Assembly (NCBI GenBank): GCA_964035575.1
Contig: OZ037921.1
Location: forward strand, 764,501 to 828,500
Length of the DNA: 64,000 bases
Reading direction: 5' to 3'
Source of the DNA: Rhynchopus sp. YZ270_cl-10
Taxonomy: Eukaryota > Euglenozoa > Diplonemea > Diplonemida > Diplonemidae
Position 1 is the stretch's first letter. Every line of letters begins with the position of its first letter. A program made the translations under genes and the position numbers. Shown piece by piece: positions 22,501 through 32,000 of this stretch. Below the pieces are notes generated by a model, which did no database searches, was not told where the DNA came from, and saw nothing but the letters and a program-made list of their open reading frames with translations.

Positions 22501-25500
22501 CGCCCAAACCAAACGAGAATTGGCAAATATTGTGCACTGCGTCGAACTCGATGTCAAGACTGCCCATAGCCCCGTCGGTCCACACTGTTTGCATGTTGCC
22601 GTCGATGGTGTTGCTGGGAGGAAATGCGCTTGAACCGGAGCATGTGGTGCCTGATGGGAGACAACTTGCCTCAGACTTGCTCTGGTCCATCTGTGTGACG
22701 ATCAAATCATTGTCCCTCTCGAACAGTGTCAACTCCGACACAGTTACTTCAAGGTTCGTTCTTGTGAAAGATGTCCCGCGCGTCTTGAGACATTTGAATA
22801 TAACGCCACGGTGACCTTGCACTGTCTGAGAGACACTTCTCGACAGGGAAACACTCACAGATTTGCTGGATGACTGCGAGGGTGTGTTAGAGACTGAGAC
22901 CGAAGGCGTGAACGTGGCGCTCACGGTTGCTGTTGGCAATGTCATTGTGAACGAAGCGGATGTGGTAGCAGTGGGAAGTGTCACTGAAAACGTTGCCGAA
23001 ACGGTCGCTGTTGGCAACGTGAATGTCTTTGAGAAGGTTCCCGTGACTGATTCTGTGATAGTCGGACTGACAGAACGTGTCAGCGAGAAGGTGGTTGACT
23101 TGGTCACTGTTTCTGTAAATGACAATGATTGCGAGAATGTGTGTGATAATGTAGACGTCAGAGTTATGGTGTGTGTGATGGTTTTCGTGAACGAATGCGA
23201 GCGCGATATCGATGCCGACAGTGTTGTACTGAGTGATGGTGTTATTGAGTATGTCGGGGTCAATGAGTACGTCTCCGTTGGTGTCAACGAAAACGTCGGC
23301 GTCAACGAAAAAGTCGGTGTCAATGAATACGTTGGCGTCAATGAAAATGTATACGTTGGTGTGCTTGTTAAACTTGGCGTCAGTGTGTCTGTCGGAGTTA
23401 CTGTTTCTGTAAGACTAGGTGTGACGGTGAACGTGGGCGACACACTGATGGTGAACGACGGCGTCACCGTGAACGTTAGTGTCGGCGAAGGTGTAACCGT
23501 CAATGTGCTTGTCGTAGTCACTGATTCTGTAAGACTAGGTGTGACGGTGAACGTGGGCGACACACTGATTGTCAACGACGGTGTAACTGTGAACGTTGGT
23601 GTCAACGAAAATGTTGGTGTCAGCGTGTACGTCTCTGTTGGTGTCACAGTAAATGTGGGCGTCAGGGTAAAAGTCTCGGTAGGCGTGACCGTGATCGTTG
23701 GTGTAACAGTGAGAGACGGTGTCACTGTGAACGTCGGTGTCAACGAAAATGTTGGTGTCAGCGTGTACGTCTCTGTTGGTGTCACGGTGAATGTTTCTGT
23801 GGGCGTCACTGTGAAAGTGGGCGTCACTGTGAACGTTGGTGTCAACGAAGATGTTGGTGTCAGCGTGTACGTCTCTGTTGGCGTCACGGTGTCTGTGGGT
23901 GTCAGGGTAAAAGTCTCAGTTGGTGTGACCGTGATCGTTGGTGTAACAGTGACAGTCGGTGTCACTGTGAACGTCGGTGTCTGCGATATTGTCAGGGTGT
24001 TACTGCGGGTGAACGTTGGTGTCAACGAGAATGTTTGTGAGGGTGTCACTGTGTAAGTGGGCGTCACCGTGAATGTCAGCGATGGCGTCACGGTTGTGGT
24101 TTTTGTCAGAGTACTGGTGCCGGTGTATGTGAAGGTAGGTGTGTTCGTCAAAGAGACTGTTGGTGACAGAGTGTACGTTGGTGTCACAGTGAACGTGGGT
24201 GTTGTCGTAAATGTCGGAGTAGGTGTTGTTGTTGCAGTTGGCGTCAACGAGAATGTTGGCGAAGGTGTGTTTGTAAACGTCGGTGTGGTCGTCATTGTCA
24301 TTGTCGGGGTGCTTGTGGGCGTAATTGTCATTGTCGGAGAAGTTGTCATGGTTGCGGTTGGCGTCAATGAGAATGTTGGTGACGGAGTCGTCGTGAATGT
24401 AGGCGTTGTGGTGATTGTCATTGTTGGAGTGCTTGTGGACGTCATAGTCATTGTCGGGGTAGGTGTTGTGGTTGCGGTTGGCGTCAACGAGAACGTTGGT
24501 GACGGAGTCGTTGTAAACGTCGGTGTGGTGGTAATTGTGAAGGTCGGCGTGTTTGTAACTGTTATCGTCATTGTTGGAGAACGTGTGATGGTGGCAGTTG
24601 GTGTCAACGAGAATGTTGGTGACGGTGTGGTTGTAAATGTAGGTGTGGTTGTAAACGTAGGTGTGGAAGTGATTGTGAAGGTTGGGGTGTTTGTAGTCGT
24701 CATCGTCATTGTCGGGGTAGGTGTTGTGGTTGCGGTTGGCGTCAATGAGAATGTTGGTGACGGAGTCGTCGTAAATGTTGGTGTGGTGGTTATTGTCATT
24801 GTCGGAGAACGCGTAAAGGTGGCGGTTGGCGTCAACGAGAACGTGGGTGACGGTGTCGTTGTAAAGGTCATTGTTGGAGAATTTGTCATGGTCGCAGTCG
24901 GCGTTAACGAGAACGTGGGCGACGGAGTCGTCGTGAATGTTGGTGTGGAAGTGATTGTGAAGGTTGGGGTGTTTGTAGTTGTCATCGTCATTGTCGGGGT
25001 AGGTGTTGTGGTTGCGGTTGGTGTCAATGAGAATGTTGGTGACGGAGTCGTCGTAAATGTTGGTGTGGTGGTTATCGTCATTGTCGGAGAACGCGTAAAG
25101 GTGGCGCTAGGCGTCAACGAGAACGTAGGTGATGGTGTCGTTGTAAAGGTCATTGTTGGAGAATTTGTCATGGTCGCAGTCGGCGTTAACGAGAACGTGG
25201 GCGACGGAGTCGTCGTGAATGTTGGTGTGGTGGTTATCGTCATTGTCGGAGAACGCGTAAAGGTGGCGCTGGGCGTCAACGAGAACGTGGGTGATGGTGT
25301 CGTTGTAAAGGTCATTGTTGGAGAATTTGTCATGGTCGCAGTTGGCGTCAATGAGAATGTAGGTGACGGAGTCATCGTGAACGTCGGTGTGGTGGTCATT
25401 GTCATTGTTGGAGACTGTGTCATTGTGAATGTCATTGTTGGGGAACGTGATACCGTTGCGCTTGGCGTCAATGAAAATGTAGGTGACGGGGTTGATGTAA

Positions 25501-25720
25501 ATGAAGGCGTAGCGGTCATCGTCATAGTTGGAGTGCTTGTTAACGTCGACGTTATCGTAGGAGTCCCTGATACTGTGCTAGTTGGTGTTAATGAGAATGT
25601 TGGTGATGGCGACGATGTCAACGTCGGGGTGATTGTAAATGTCGCTGTTCTTGTGTCTTGCCCATCGCAGAACACGCAGACACACAACGCAAACACCAAG
25701 CGCGCAAACCACTTCTGCAT
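19529..25720 (-). CDS. Giant mucin-like, discoidin-like and EGF-repeat type I surface protein
   Basis: Start chosen at the ATG at 25720 because it opens a clear signal peptide (Leu/Val/Cys-rich, residues 1-21); the open frame runs 51 codons further up without an ATG-led signal. Length 2,063 aa. Residues about 22-960 are Thr/Pro/Ser repeats built on TPTxTxT and SPTFSLTPTAT units, a likely heavily O-glycosylated stalk. About 965-1117 resembles an F5/8-type C (discoidin) fold (PPSNTIDG, TVWTDG, LDIEFD). About 1118-1857 holds 15 EGF-like modules of the form C..AGQxCxDP..GDWxCxC..DEC. A TM helix follows (about 1873-1902, GALLCCSSCIALLFLL) with a KKKK stop and a 160-aa acidic, Pro/Ser tail. It is probably an adhesion or sensing receptor at the plasma membrane. 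A good donor (CAG|GTGAGA, minus strand, at 19692) near the end means the last 50 residues may be replaced by another exon. Confidence 0.88.
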   Translation of the reverse strand: MQKWFARLVFALCVCVFCDGQDTRTATFTITPTLTSSPSPTFSLTPTSTVSGTPTITSTLTSTPTMTMTATPSFTSTPSPTFSLTPSATVSRSPTMTFTMTQSPTMTMTTTPTFTMTPSPTFSLTPTATMTNSPTMTFTTTPSPTFSLTPSATFTRSPTMTITTTPTFTTTPSPTFSLTPTATMTNSPTMTFTTTPSPTFSLTPSATFTRSPTMTITTTPTFTTTPSPTFSLTPTATTTPTPTMTMTTTNTPTFTITSTPTFTTTPSPTFSLTPTATMTNSPTMTFTTTPSPTFSLTPTATFTRSPTMTITTTPTFTTTPSPTFSLTPTATTTPTPTMTMTTTNTPTFTITSTPTFTTTPTFTTTPSPTFSLTPTATITRSPTMTITVTNTPTFTITTTPTFTTTPSPTFSLTPTATTTPTPTMTMTSTSTPTMTITTTPTFTTTPSPTFSLTPTATMTTSPTMTITPTSTPTMTMTTTPTFTNTPSPTFSLTPTATTTPTPTFTTTPTFTVTPTYTLSPTVSLTNTPTFTYTGTSTLTKTTTVTPSLTFTVTPTYTVTPSQTFSLTPTFTRSNTLTISQTPTFTVTPTVTVTPTITVTPTETFTLTPTDTVTPTETYTLTPTSSLTPTFTVTPTFTVTPTETFTVTPTETYTLTPTFSLTPTFTVTPSLTVTPTITVTPTETFTLTPTFTVTPTETYTLTPTFSLTPTFTVTPSLTISVSPTFTVTPSLTESVTTTSTLTVTPSPTLTFTVTPSFTISVSPTFTVTPSLTETVTPTDTLTPSLTSTPTYTFSLTPTYSLTPTFSLTPTFSLTPTETYSLTPTYSITPSLSTTLSASISRSHSFTKTITHTITLTSTLSHTFSQSLSFTETVTKSTTFSLTRSVSPTITESVTGTFSKTFTLPTATVSATFSVTLPTATTSASFTMTLPTATVSATFTPSVSVSNTPSQSSSKSVSVSLSRSVSQTVQGHRGVIFKCLKTRGTSFTRTNLEVTVSELTLFERDNDLIVTQMDQSKSEASCLPSGTTCSGSSAFPPSNTIDGNMQTVWTDGAMGSLDIEFDAVHNICQFSFGLGGNADNDCIQWVLYRYGETRDELSVLHEQLEDYPLTDARFSMSPVFNICDNTFECEANSAICTSAGQKCVDPNPSIDGDWYCACLSPTSGTRAVGKAAECTFDECDNHRWKCTDAGQLCVDTSPLTYNDWECVCAPSAETPGRQSEGPAACTPSGACAATADPCPGQICLNLISTFACQCPDPFTGTQENGLASCTPPDECVNNAVQCTTAGQECNDPSPDIGDWECKCRGSAFGNSTGSRAYCVMTGECAINGAICQLAGQECFDPDETTPNDWQCLCPAPSTGVLGLMGPATCEYDECITKGHACTDTGNLCSDPVKSISSVNDWSCSCVGSFDPDASTTPVIAGPANCIAVYDCVEFSSRCTSQGQQCVDADASTNFNYQCRCVSPSVGTFGTNGPSSDCGIDECTLNEGECIAAGQECVDPDNTKTGDWECRCIAPATGSAIVQKATCSYTGGECETNSKMCTDAGQVCVDVIPGRAGDWACACAPPSVGSLGRQQEAICFLDECLVHGEVCTDVGQVCVDQNQRTTGDFTCECAGSGSGSPAVGKPATCRFLSNGCKAAVCAAVGQVCTEDGTSYRCSCPPPSVGDSVLAAPATCIVDACVGKNYICEAVGQQCIATGDEWKCACTGSGVGEQVGGVASCSYTGECADPEIFGVCSAEGQSCVDPNFNVTGDWECRCVLPQTGTAGKAIAATCVLDECDRYNETCFSRGQNCQDTNNQTTALGDYSCIAFVGKCSLSFRDCTNQGQECIVPDSSNLNNWECKCTDTGVTQSQGAVSDCDRSAADQEAASDDDDGGCGWWCILLIIIGALLCCSSCIALLFLLTRKKKKEEESDELEEDPEKGQEMGEAMDFSNIQGGLPERSPSPDPGLAGSGRYSPNTSPYQPPLPLREGTPYSAALGENPLAHLNSPGFSSLDEGMTTHEPRSAMGGVLSGENGSMERDRPTRLHHTSPEYVPHPPYHFPPFSWGDLSPHFPLTFFLRQPFFSR

Positions 25721-26463
25721 GATTGTACTTCCCCCTCCCCAACCTCGGGAAGGGTGGAAAATGCACCTGCTGTGAGGGGGTATAATACAAAGGAGAAAAG
25801 GGGGGTGGGTTCCTTTAGCAGGGATAGGTGGAGTTCTGAAATAAATAAAAAAGTTACCACAACCTGAGAACAAGAATCCGCAAAAAATATGAGTCCGGGG
25901 AGATGTTGTTACGAAAACAGTAAAAAGTAAATGAAACGGGGGAGGGAGATGGGTAGGGAGAATAGGGAGAGGGGAGGGCGATGTTAGATTCTACTACATC
26001 CGACACTAACTGCACAAAAAGAACCTTATTGGAACAGCAATTCCGGGAAATATGTCAATTTGAGAAGATACAATGGTGTGGCTCAAGAGGGGTGATTTGC
26101 AGAATATCCTCACTTTCCCTTACTTTCATAAACACTTGTCTTTACGTTAGTAAAGTGACAACTCCCCGACGCCCCTTCCCCCTCAGAGTTACGAACCCCA
26201 AAAATCAGTAATTCAGGCAGAGGTACCGAAGTCTAAAGAGTGGGGCAAAATATTTACACTTGAAAAAACACACCTGTGAGGGTTTGGGAATAAATACCGA
26301 TTGTGTCGCGACTTCGCGTGCACAATGCCTCCGAAACAGTGCGTTCCGTAAAAAGCGCATGGCGAAATCAGGTGTGTTTTTACTAATAACCGGTATTTTC
26401 TCCTCAGTGAGTGGTTTATAGATCCCATACGTGTCCATTTAGGCTTGGAAAAGCCAAACTCGG
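25721..26463. other. Intergenic DNA upstream of the surface-protein gene
   Basis: Probable 5'UTR and promoter side of the minus-strand gene. Its minus strand has CCCCTCACAG about 60 nt before the ATG, a possible splice acceptor. A lone TGGTGTGGCTCA (26074-26085) resembles one end of the TGGTGTGGCTGA MITE family, but I find no partner. Nothing else was recognised. Confidence 0.4.
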
Positions 26464-28284
26464 CTGTTTTGATACGTACAAAAGGCACGCTTCTGAACGG
26501 GCTGTTTTGATGCGTACAAAAGGCACGCTTCTGAACGGGCTGTTTTGTCACGTACAAAAGGCACGCTTTTGAACGGGCTGTTTTGATGCGTACAAAAGGC
26601 ACGCTTCTGAACGGGCTGTTTTGATACGTACAAAAGGCACGCTTTTGAACGGGCTGTTTTGACACGTACAAAAGGCACGCTTTTGAACGGGCTGTTTTGA
26701 TACGTACAAAAGGCACGCTTCTGAACGGGCTGTTTTGATGCGTACAAAAGGCACGCTTCTGAACGGGCTGTTTTGTCACGTACAAAAGGCACGCTTTTGA
26801 ACGGGCTGTTTTGATGCGTACAAAAGGCACGCTTCTGAACGGGCTGTTTTGATACGTACAAAAGGCACGCTTTTGAACGGGCTGTTTTGACACGTACAAA
26901 AGGCACGCTTTTGAACGGGCTGTTTTGATGCGTACAAAAGGCACGCTTTTAAACGGGCTGTTTTGATGCGTACAAAAGGCACGCTTTTAAACGGGCTGTT
27001 TTGATGCGTACAAAAGGCACGCTTCTGAACGTGCTGTTTTGTCACGTACAAAAGGCACGCTTTTGAACGGGCTGTTTTGACGCGTACAAAAGGCACGCTT
27101 CTGAACGGACTGTTTTGACGTGTACAAAAGGCACGCTTTTGAACGGGCTGTTTTGTCGCGTACAAAAGGCACGCTTCTGAACGGGCTGTTTTGACGCGTA
27201 CAAAAGGCACGCTTTTGAACGGGCTGTTTTGACGCGTACAAAAGGCACGCTTTTGAACGGGCTGTTTTGTCGCGTACAAAAGGCACGCTTCTGAACGGGC
27301 TGTTTTGACGCGTACAAAAGGCACGCTTTTGAACGGGCTGTTTTGACGCGTACAAAAGGCACGCTTCTGAACGTGCTGTTTTGTCACGTAAAAAAGGCAC
27401 GCTTTTGAACGGGCTGTTTTGACGCGTACAAAAGGCACGCTTTTGAACGGGCTGTTTTGACGCGTACAAAAGGCACGCTTTTGAACGGGCTGTTTTGACG
27501 CGTACAAAAGGCACGCTTTTGAACGGGCTGTTTTGACGCGTACAAAAGGCACGCTTCTGAACGTGCTGTTTTGTCACGTACAAAAGGCACGCTTTTGAAC
27601 GGGCTGTTTTGACGCGTACAAAAGGCACGCTTCTGAACGGACTGTTTTGACGTGTACAAAAGGCACGCTTTTGAACGGGCTGTTTTGTCGCGTACAAAAG
27701 GCACGCTTCTGAACGGGCTGTTTTGACGCGTACAAAAGGCACGCTTTTGAACGGGCTGTTTTGACGCGTACAAAAGGCACGCTTTTGAACGGGCTGTTTT
27801 GTCGCGTACAAAAGGCACGCTTCTGAACGGGCTGTTTTGTCGCGTACAAAAGGCACGCTTCTGAACGGGCTGTTTTGACGCGTACAAAAGGCACGCTTTT
27901 GAACGGGCTGTTTTGACGCGTACAAAAGGCACGCTTCTGAACGTGCTGTTTTGTCACGTAAAAAAGGCACGCTCCTGAACGGGCTGTTTTGTCACGTACA
28001 AAAGGCACGCTTCTGAACGGGCTGTTTTGACGCGTACAAAAGGCACGCTTTTGAACGGGCTGTTTTGACGCGTACAAAAGGCACGCTTCTGAACGTGCTG
28101 TTTTGTCACGTAAAAAAGGCACGCTCCTGAACGGGCTGTTTTGTCACGTACAAAAGGCACGCTTCTGAACGGGCTGTTTTGTCACGTAAAAAAGGCACGC
28201 TCCTGAACGGGCTGTTTTGTCACGTACAAAAGGCACGCTTCTGAACGGGCTGTTTTGTCGCGTACAAATGGCACGCTTCTGAAC
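26464..28284. repeat. 38-bp minisatellite, left array, 48 units
   Basis: Tandem units of 38 bp with the core CTGTTTTG, CGTACAAAAGGCACGCTT and TGAAC. Measured from the first CTGTTTTG to the last TGAAC it is 1,821 bp, i.e. 48 units with no net indel. Units differ at a few fixed positions (GATACG/GATGCG/GTCACG/GACGCG/GTCGCG; TTC or TTT; CGGG/CGTG/CGGA). The variants form higher-order repeats: a 6-unit (228-bp) pattern at about 26,500-26,900 and a 14-unit (532-bp) pattern recurring at about 27,046 and 27,580. The minus strand is open in all frames because 38 is not a multiple of 3. Confidence 0.96.
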
Positions 28285-29008
28285 GGATTTAGTTTTTTTT
28301 GGCAATCCTTAACACTCACTGGCTGGTGTGGTTGATGTATGAAAGGTTTGCAACGCACAGAAGCCAACCAACGCAACCGATGCGATACGTTTCTTGCGTT
28401 CACATCGTTCCGTTCAGATCGGAACGATGTGAACGGAACGAATGCAACCGACGCAACGCAACCGTTCGGTACGTAACGTCTCGAACCGAAGACACGGAAG
28501 CAACGCACCGAACGCAACGCATGCAACGCAACGCAACCGATGTGTATGTAACGATCGGAACGCAACGAACGTAACCAACTGAACACAACCAACGCAACGC
28601 AACCGCTCTGTTCGTTGCACTCTGTATATAACGATCTCTACACAACGAACGCAACGAACGCAACGTAGCGAAGGCAACGCAACCAACGCAACGAGTGGTT
28701 ACAAACCCCCACGCATGGTTCTCACACCGCTCTGGCACGTTTCCCAAGCCTCAAACCCGGTTACCTGCCTGAAAAACCGGGTTTTTGGCCAAAACGCCTG
28801 TTTTGCCTGTATAACCCTGTAGAACCCTTAAGATACACGTGTAAAAAAGGGGTACTCGCGACACCCTGGTTTCAGGGTCTGTCAGGGTTTGGAGGTCTTT
28901 CTCATTTGCAAACCCTCAAAAAAACCTCCTATCTTCCCAAGAATCCACTTTTTTGACCTCTTTGGACGTTTAGAGACCTGAAAAAAAATGGCCGAAACCC
29001 ACCCCGGG
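28285..29008. repeat. Flank with CAACG-type degenerate repeat and hairpin
   Basis: About 28340-28700 is a degenerate short repeat of AACGCAACG/CAACCGATG type. 28740-29008 is unique-looking, with a hairpin of AACCCGGTT and AACCGGGTT. CCTTAACACTC at 28307-28317 is the inverse of GAGTGTTAAGG at 42614-42624, at the other edge of the block between the 38-bp arrays. No gene. Confidence 0.6.
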
Positions 29009-32000
29009 CATGGCTAGGAGTGTGGCAGCCACACGTGGCAGCGTGGCTGCCACGTGGCTGCCACGTGGCAGCCACACAGGTGGTCAAAAAGCCAAAAAAT
29101 AGATGTCCATTTTGAGACACTTTTGGTACCAACTTTTCCTTAGGGATTTTAACTTTTGTGTTAGCAAAAAAAGCAAAAAAGTTTGGTTGCTCTACGGTCA
29201 ACCTGGAAATCTACTAACGTAGAGGTCATGGCTAGGAGTGTGGCAGCCACACGTGGCAGCGTGGCTGCCACGTGGCTGCCACGTGGCAGCCACACAGGTG
29301 GTCAAAAAGCCAAAAAATAGATGTCCATTTTGAGACACTTTTGGTACCAACTTTTCCTTAGGGATTTTAACTTTTGTGTTAGCAAAAAAAGCAAAAAAGT
29401 TTGGTTGCTCTACGGTCAACCTGGAAATCTACTAACGTAGAGGTCATGGCTAGGAGTGTGGCAGCCACACGTGGCAGCGTGGCTGCCACGTGGCTGCCAC
29501 GTGGCAGCCACACAGGTGGTCAAAAAGCCAAAAAATAGATGTCCATTTTGAGACACTTTTGGTACCAACTTTTCCTTAGGGATTTTAACTTTTGTGTTAG
29601 CAAAAAAAGCAAAAAAGTTTGGTTGCTCTACGGTCAACCTGGAAATCTACTAACGTAGAGGTCATGGCTAGGAGTGTGGCAGCCACACGTGGCAGCGTGG
29701 CTGCCACGTGGCTGCCACGTGGCAGCCACACAGGTGGTCAAAAAGCCAAAAAATAGATGTCCATTTTGAGACACTTTTGGTACCAACTTTTCCTTAGGGA
29801 TTTTAACTTTTGTGTTAGCAAAAAAAGCAAAAAAGTTTGGTTGCTCTACGGTCAACCTGGAAATCTACTAACGTAGAGGTCATGGCTAGGAGTGTGGCAG
29901 CCACACGTGGCAGCGTGGCTGCCACGTGGCTGCCACGTGGCAGCCACACAGGTGGTCAAAAAGCCAAAAAATAGATGTCCATTTTGAGACACTTTTGGTA
30001 CCAACTTTTCCTTAGGGATTTTAACTTTTGTGTTAGCAAAAAAAGCAAAAAAGTTTGGTTGCTCTACGGTCAACCTGGAAATCTACTAACGTAGAGGTCA
30101 TGGCTAGGAGTGTGGCAGCCACACGTGGCAGCGTGGCTGCCACGTGGCTGCCACGTGGCAGCCACACAGGTGGTCAAAAAGCCAAAAAATAGATGTCCAT
30201 TTTGAGACACTTTTGGTACCAACTTTTCCTTAGGGATTTTAACTTTTGTGTTAGCAAAAAAAGCAAAAAAGTTTGGTTGCTCTACGGTCAACCTGGAAAT
30301 CTACTAACGTAGAGGTCATGGCTAGGAGTGTGGCAGCCACACGTGGCAGCGTGGCTGCCACGTGGCTGCCACGTGGCAGCCACACAGGTGGTCAAAAAGC
30401 CAAAAAATAGATGTCCATTTTGAGACACTTTTGGTACCAACTTTTCCTTAGGGATTTTAACTTTTGTGTTAGCAAAAAAAGCAAAAAAGTTTGGTTGCTC
30501 TACGGTCAACCTGGAAATCTACTAACGTAGAGGTCATGGCTAGGAGTGTGGCAGCCACACGTGGCAGCGTGGCTGCCACGTGGCTGCCACGTGGCAGCCA
30601 CACAGGTGGTCAAAAAGCCAAAAAATAGATGTCCATTTTGAGACACTTTTGGTACCAACTTTTCCTTAGGGATTTTAACTTTTGTGTTAGCAAAAAAAGC
30701 AAAAAAGTTTGGTTGCTCTACGGTCAACCTGGAAATCTACTAACGTAGAGGTCATGGCTAGGAGTGTGGCAGCCACACGTGGCAGCGTGGCTGCCACGTG
30801 GCTGCCACGTGGCAGCCACACAGGTGGTCAAAAAGCCAAAAAATAGATGTCCATTTTGAGACACTTTTGGTACCAACTTTTCCTTAGGGATTTTAACTTT
30901 TGTGTTAGCAAAAAAAGCAAAAAAGTTTGGTTGCTCTACGGTCAACCTGGAAATCTACTAACGTAGAGGTCATGGCTAGGAGTGTGGCAGCCACACGTGG
31001 CAGCGTGGCTGCCACGTGGCTGCCACGTGGCAGCCACACAGGTGGTCAAAAAGCCAAAAAATAGATGTCCATTTTGAGACACTTTTGGTACCAACTTTTC
31101 CTTAGGGATTTTAACTTTTGTGTTAGCAAAAAAAGCAAAAAAGTTTGGTTGCTCTACGGTCAACCTGGAAATCTACTAACGTAGAGGTCATGGCTAGGAG
31201 TGTGGCAGCCACACGTGGCAGCGTGGCTGCCACGTGGCTGCCACGTGGCAGCCACACAGGTGGTCAAAAAGCCAAAAAATAGATGTCCATTTTGAGACAC
31301 TTTTGGTACCAACTTTTCCTTAGGGATTTTAACTTTTGTGTTAGCAAAAAAAGCAAAAAAGTTTGGTTGCTCTACGGTCAACCTGGAAATCTACTAACGT
31401 AGAGGTCATGGCTAGGAGTGTGGCAGCCACACGTGGCAGCGTGGCTGCCACGTGGCTGCCACGTGGCAGCCACACAGGTGGTCAAAAAGCCAAAAAATAG
31501 ATGTCCATTTTGAGACACTTTTGGTACCAACTTTTCCTTAGGGATTTTAACTTTTGTGTTAGCAAAAAAAGCAAAAAAGTTTGGTTGCTCTACGGTCAAC
31601 CTGGAAATCTACTAACGTAGAGGTCATGGCTAGGAGTGTGGCAGCCACACGTGGCAGCGTGGCTGCCACGTGGCTGCCACGTGGCAGCCACACAGGTGGT
31701 CAAAAAGCCAAAAAATAGATGTCCATTTTGAGACACTTTTGGTACCAACTTTTCCTTAGGGATTTTAACTTTTGTGTTAGCAAAAAAAGCAAAAAAGTTT
31801 GGTTGCTCTACGGTCAACCTGGAAATCTACTAACGTAGAGGTCATGGCTAGGAGTGTGGCAGCCACACGTGGCAGCGTGGCTGCCACGTGGCTGCCACGT
31901 GGCAGCCACACAGGTGGTCAAAAAGCCAAAAAATAGATGTCCATTTTGAGACACTTTTGGTACCAACTTTTCCTTAGGGATTTTAACTTTTGTGTTAGCA

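Noticed and set aside
22863-25775. Two long plus-strand open frames (397 and 572 aa, Val/Gly-rich) opposite the surface-protein gene
   Set aside because: They are exact antisense shadows of the Thr/Pro repeat region; composition follows from complementing ACN/CCN codons. The minus-strand frame has signal peptide, EGF modules and TM helix.
26074-26085. Fourth copy of the TGGTGTGGCTGA MITE
   Set aside because: Only one end (with a mismatch) is present; no inverted partner within the next kilobases.
26213-28122. Open frames of 180-370 aa (KTARSKACLLYASKQPVQ type) in the 38-bp arrays
   Set aside because: The repeat lacks stops in all minus-strand frames, so long frames arise automatically; period 38 rotates through the three frames. 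The same frames appear in the second array.
26464-28284. 38-bp repeat arrays as CRISPR arrays
   Set aside because: There are no unique spacers; units are directly tandem, differ at fixed positions only, and the genome is eukaryotic with no cas genes.
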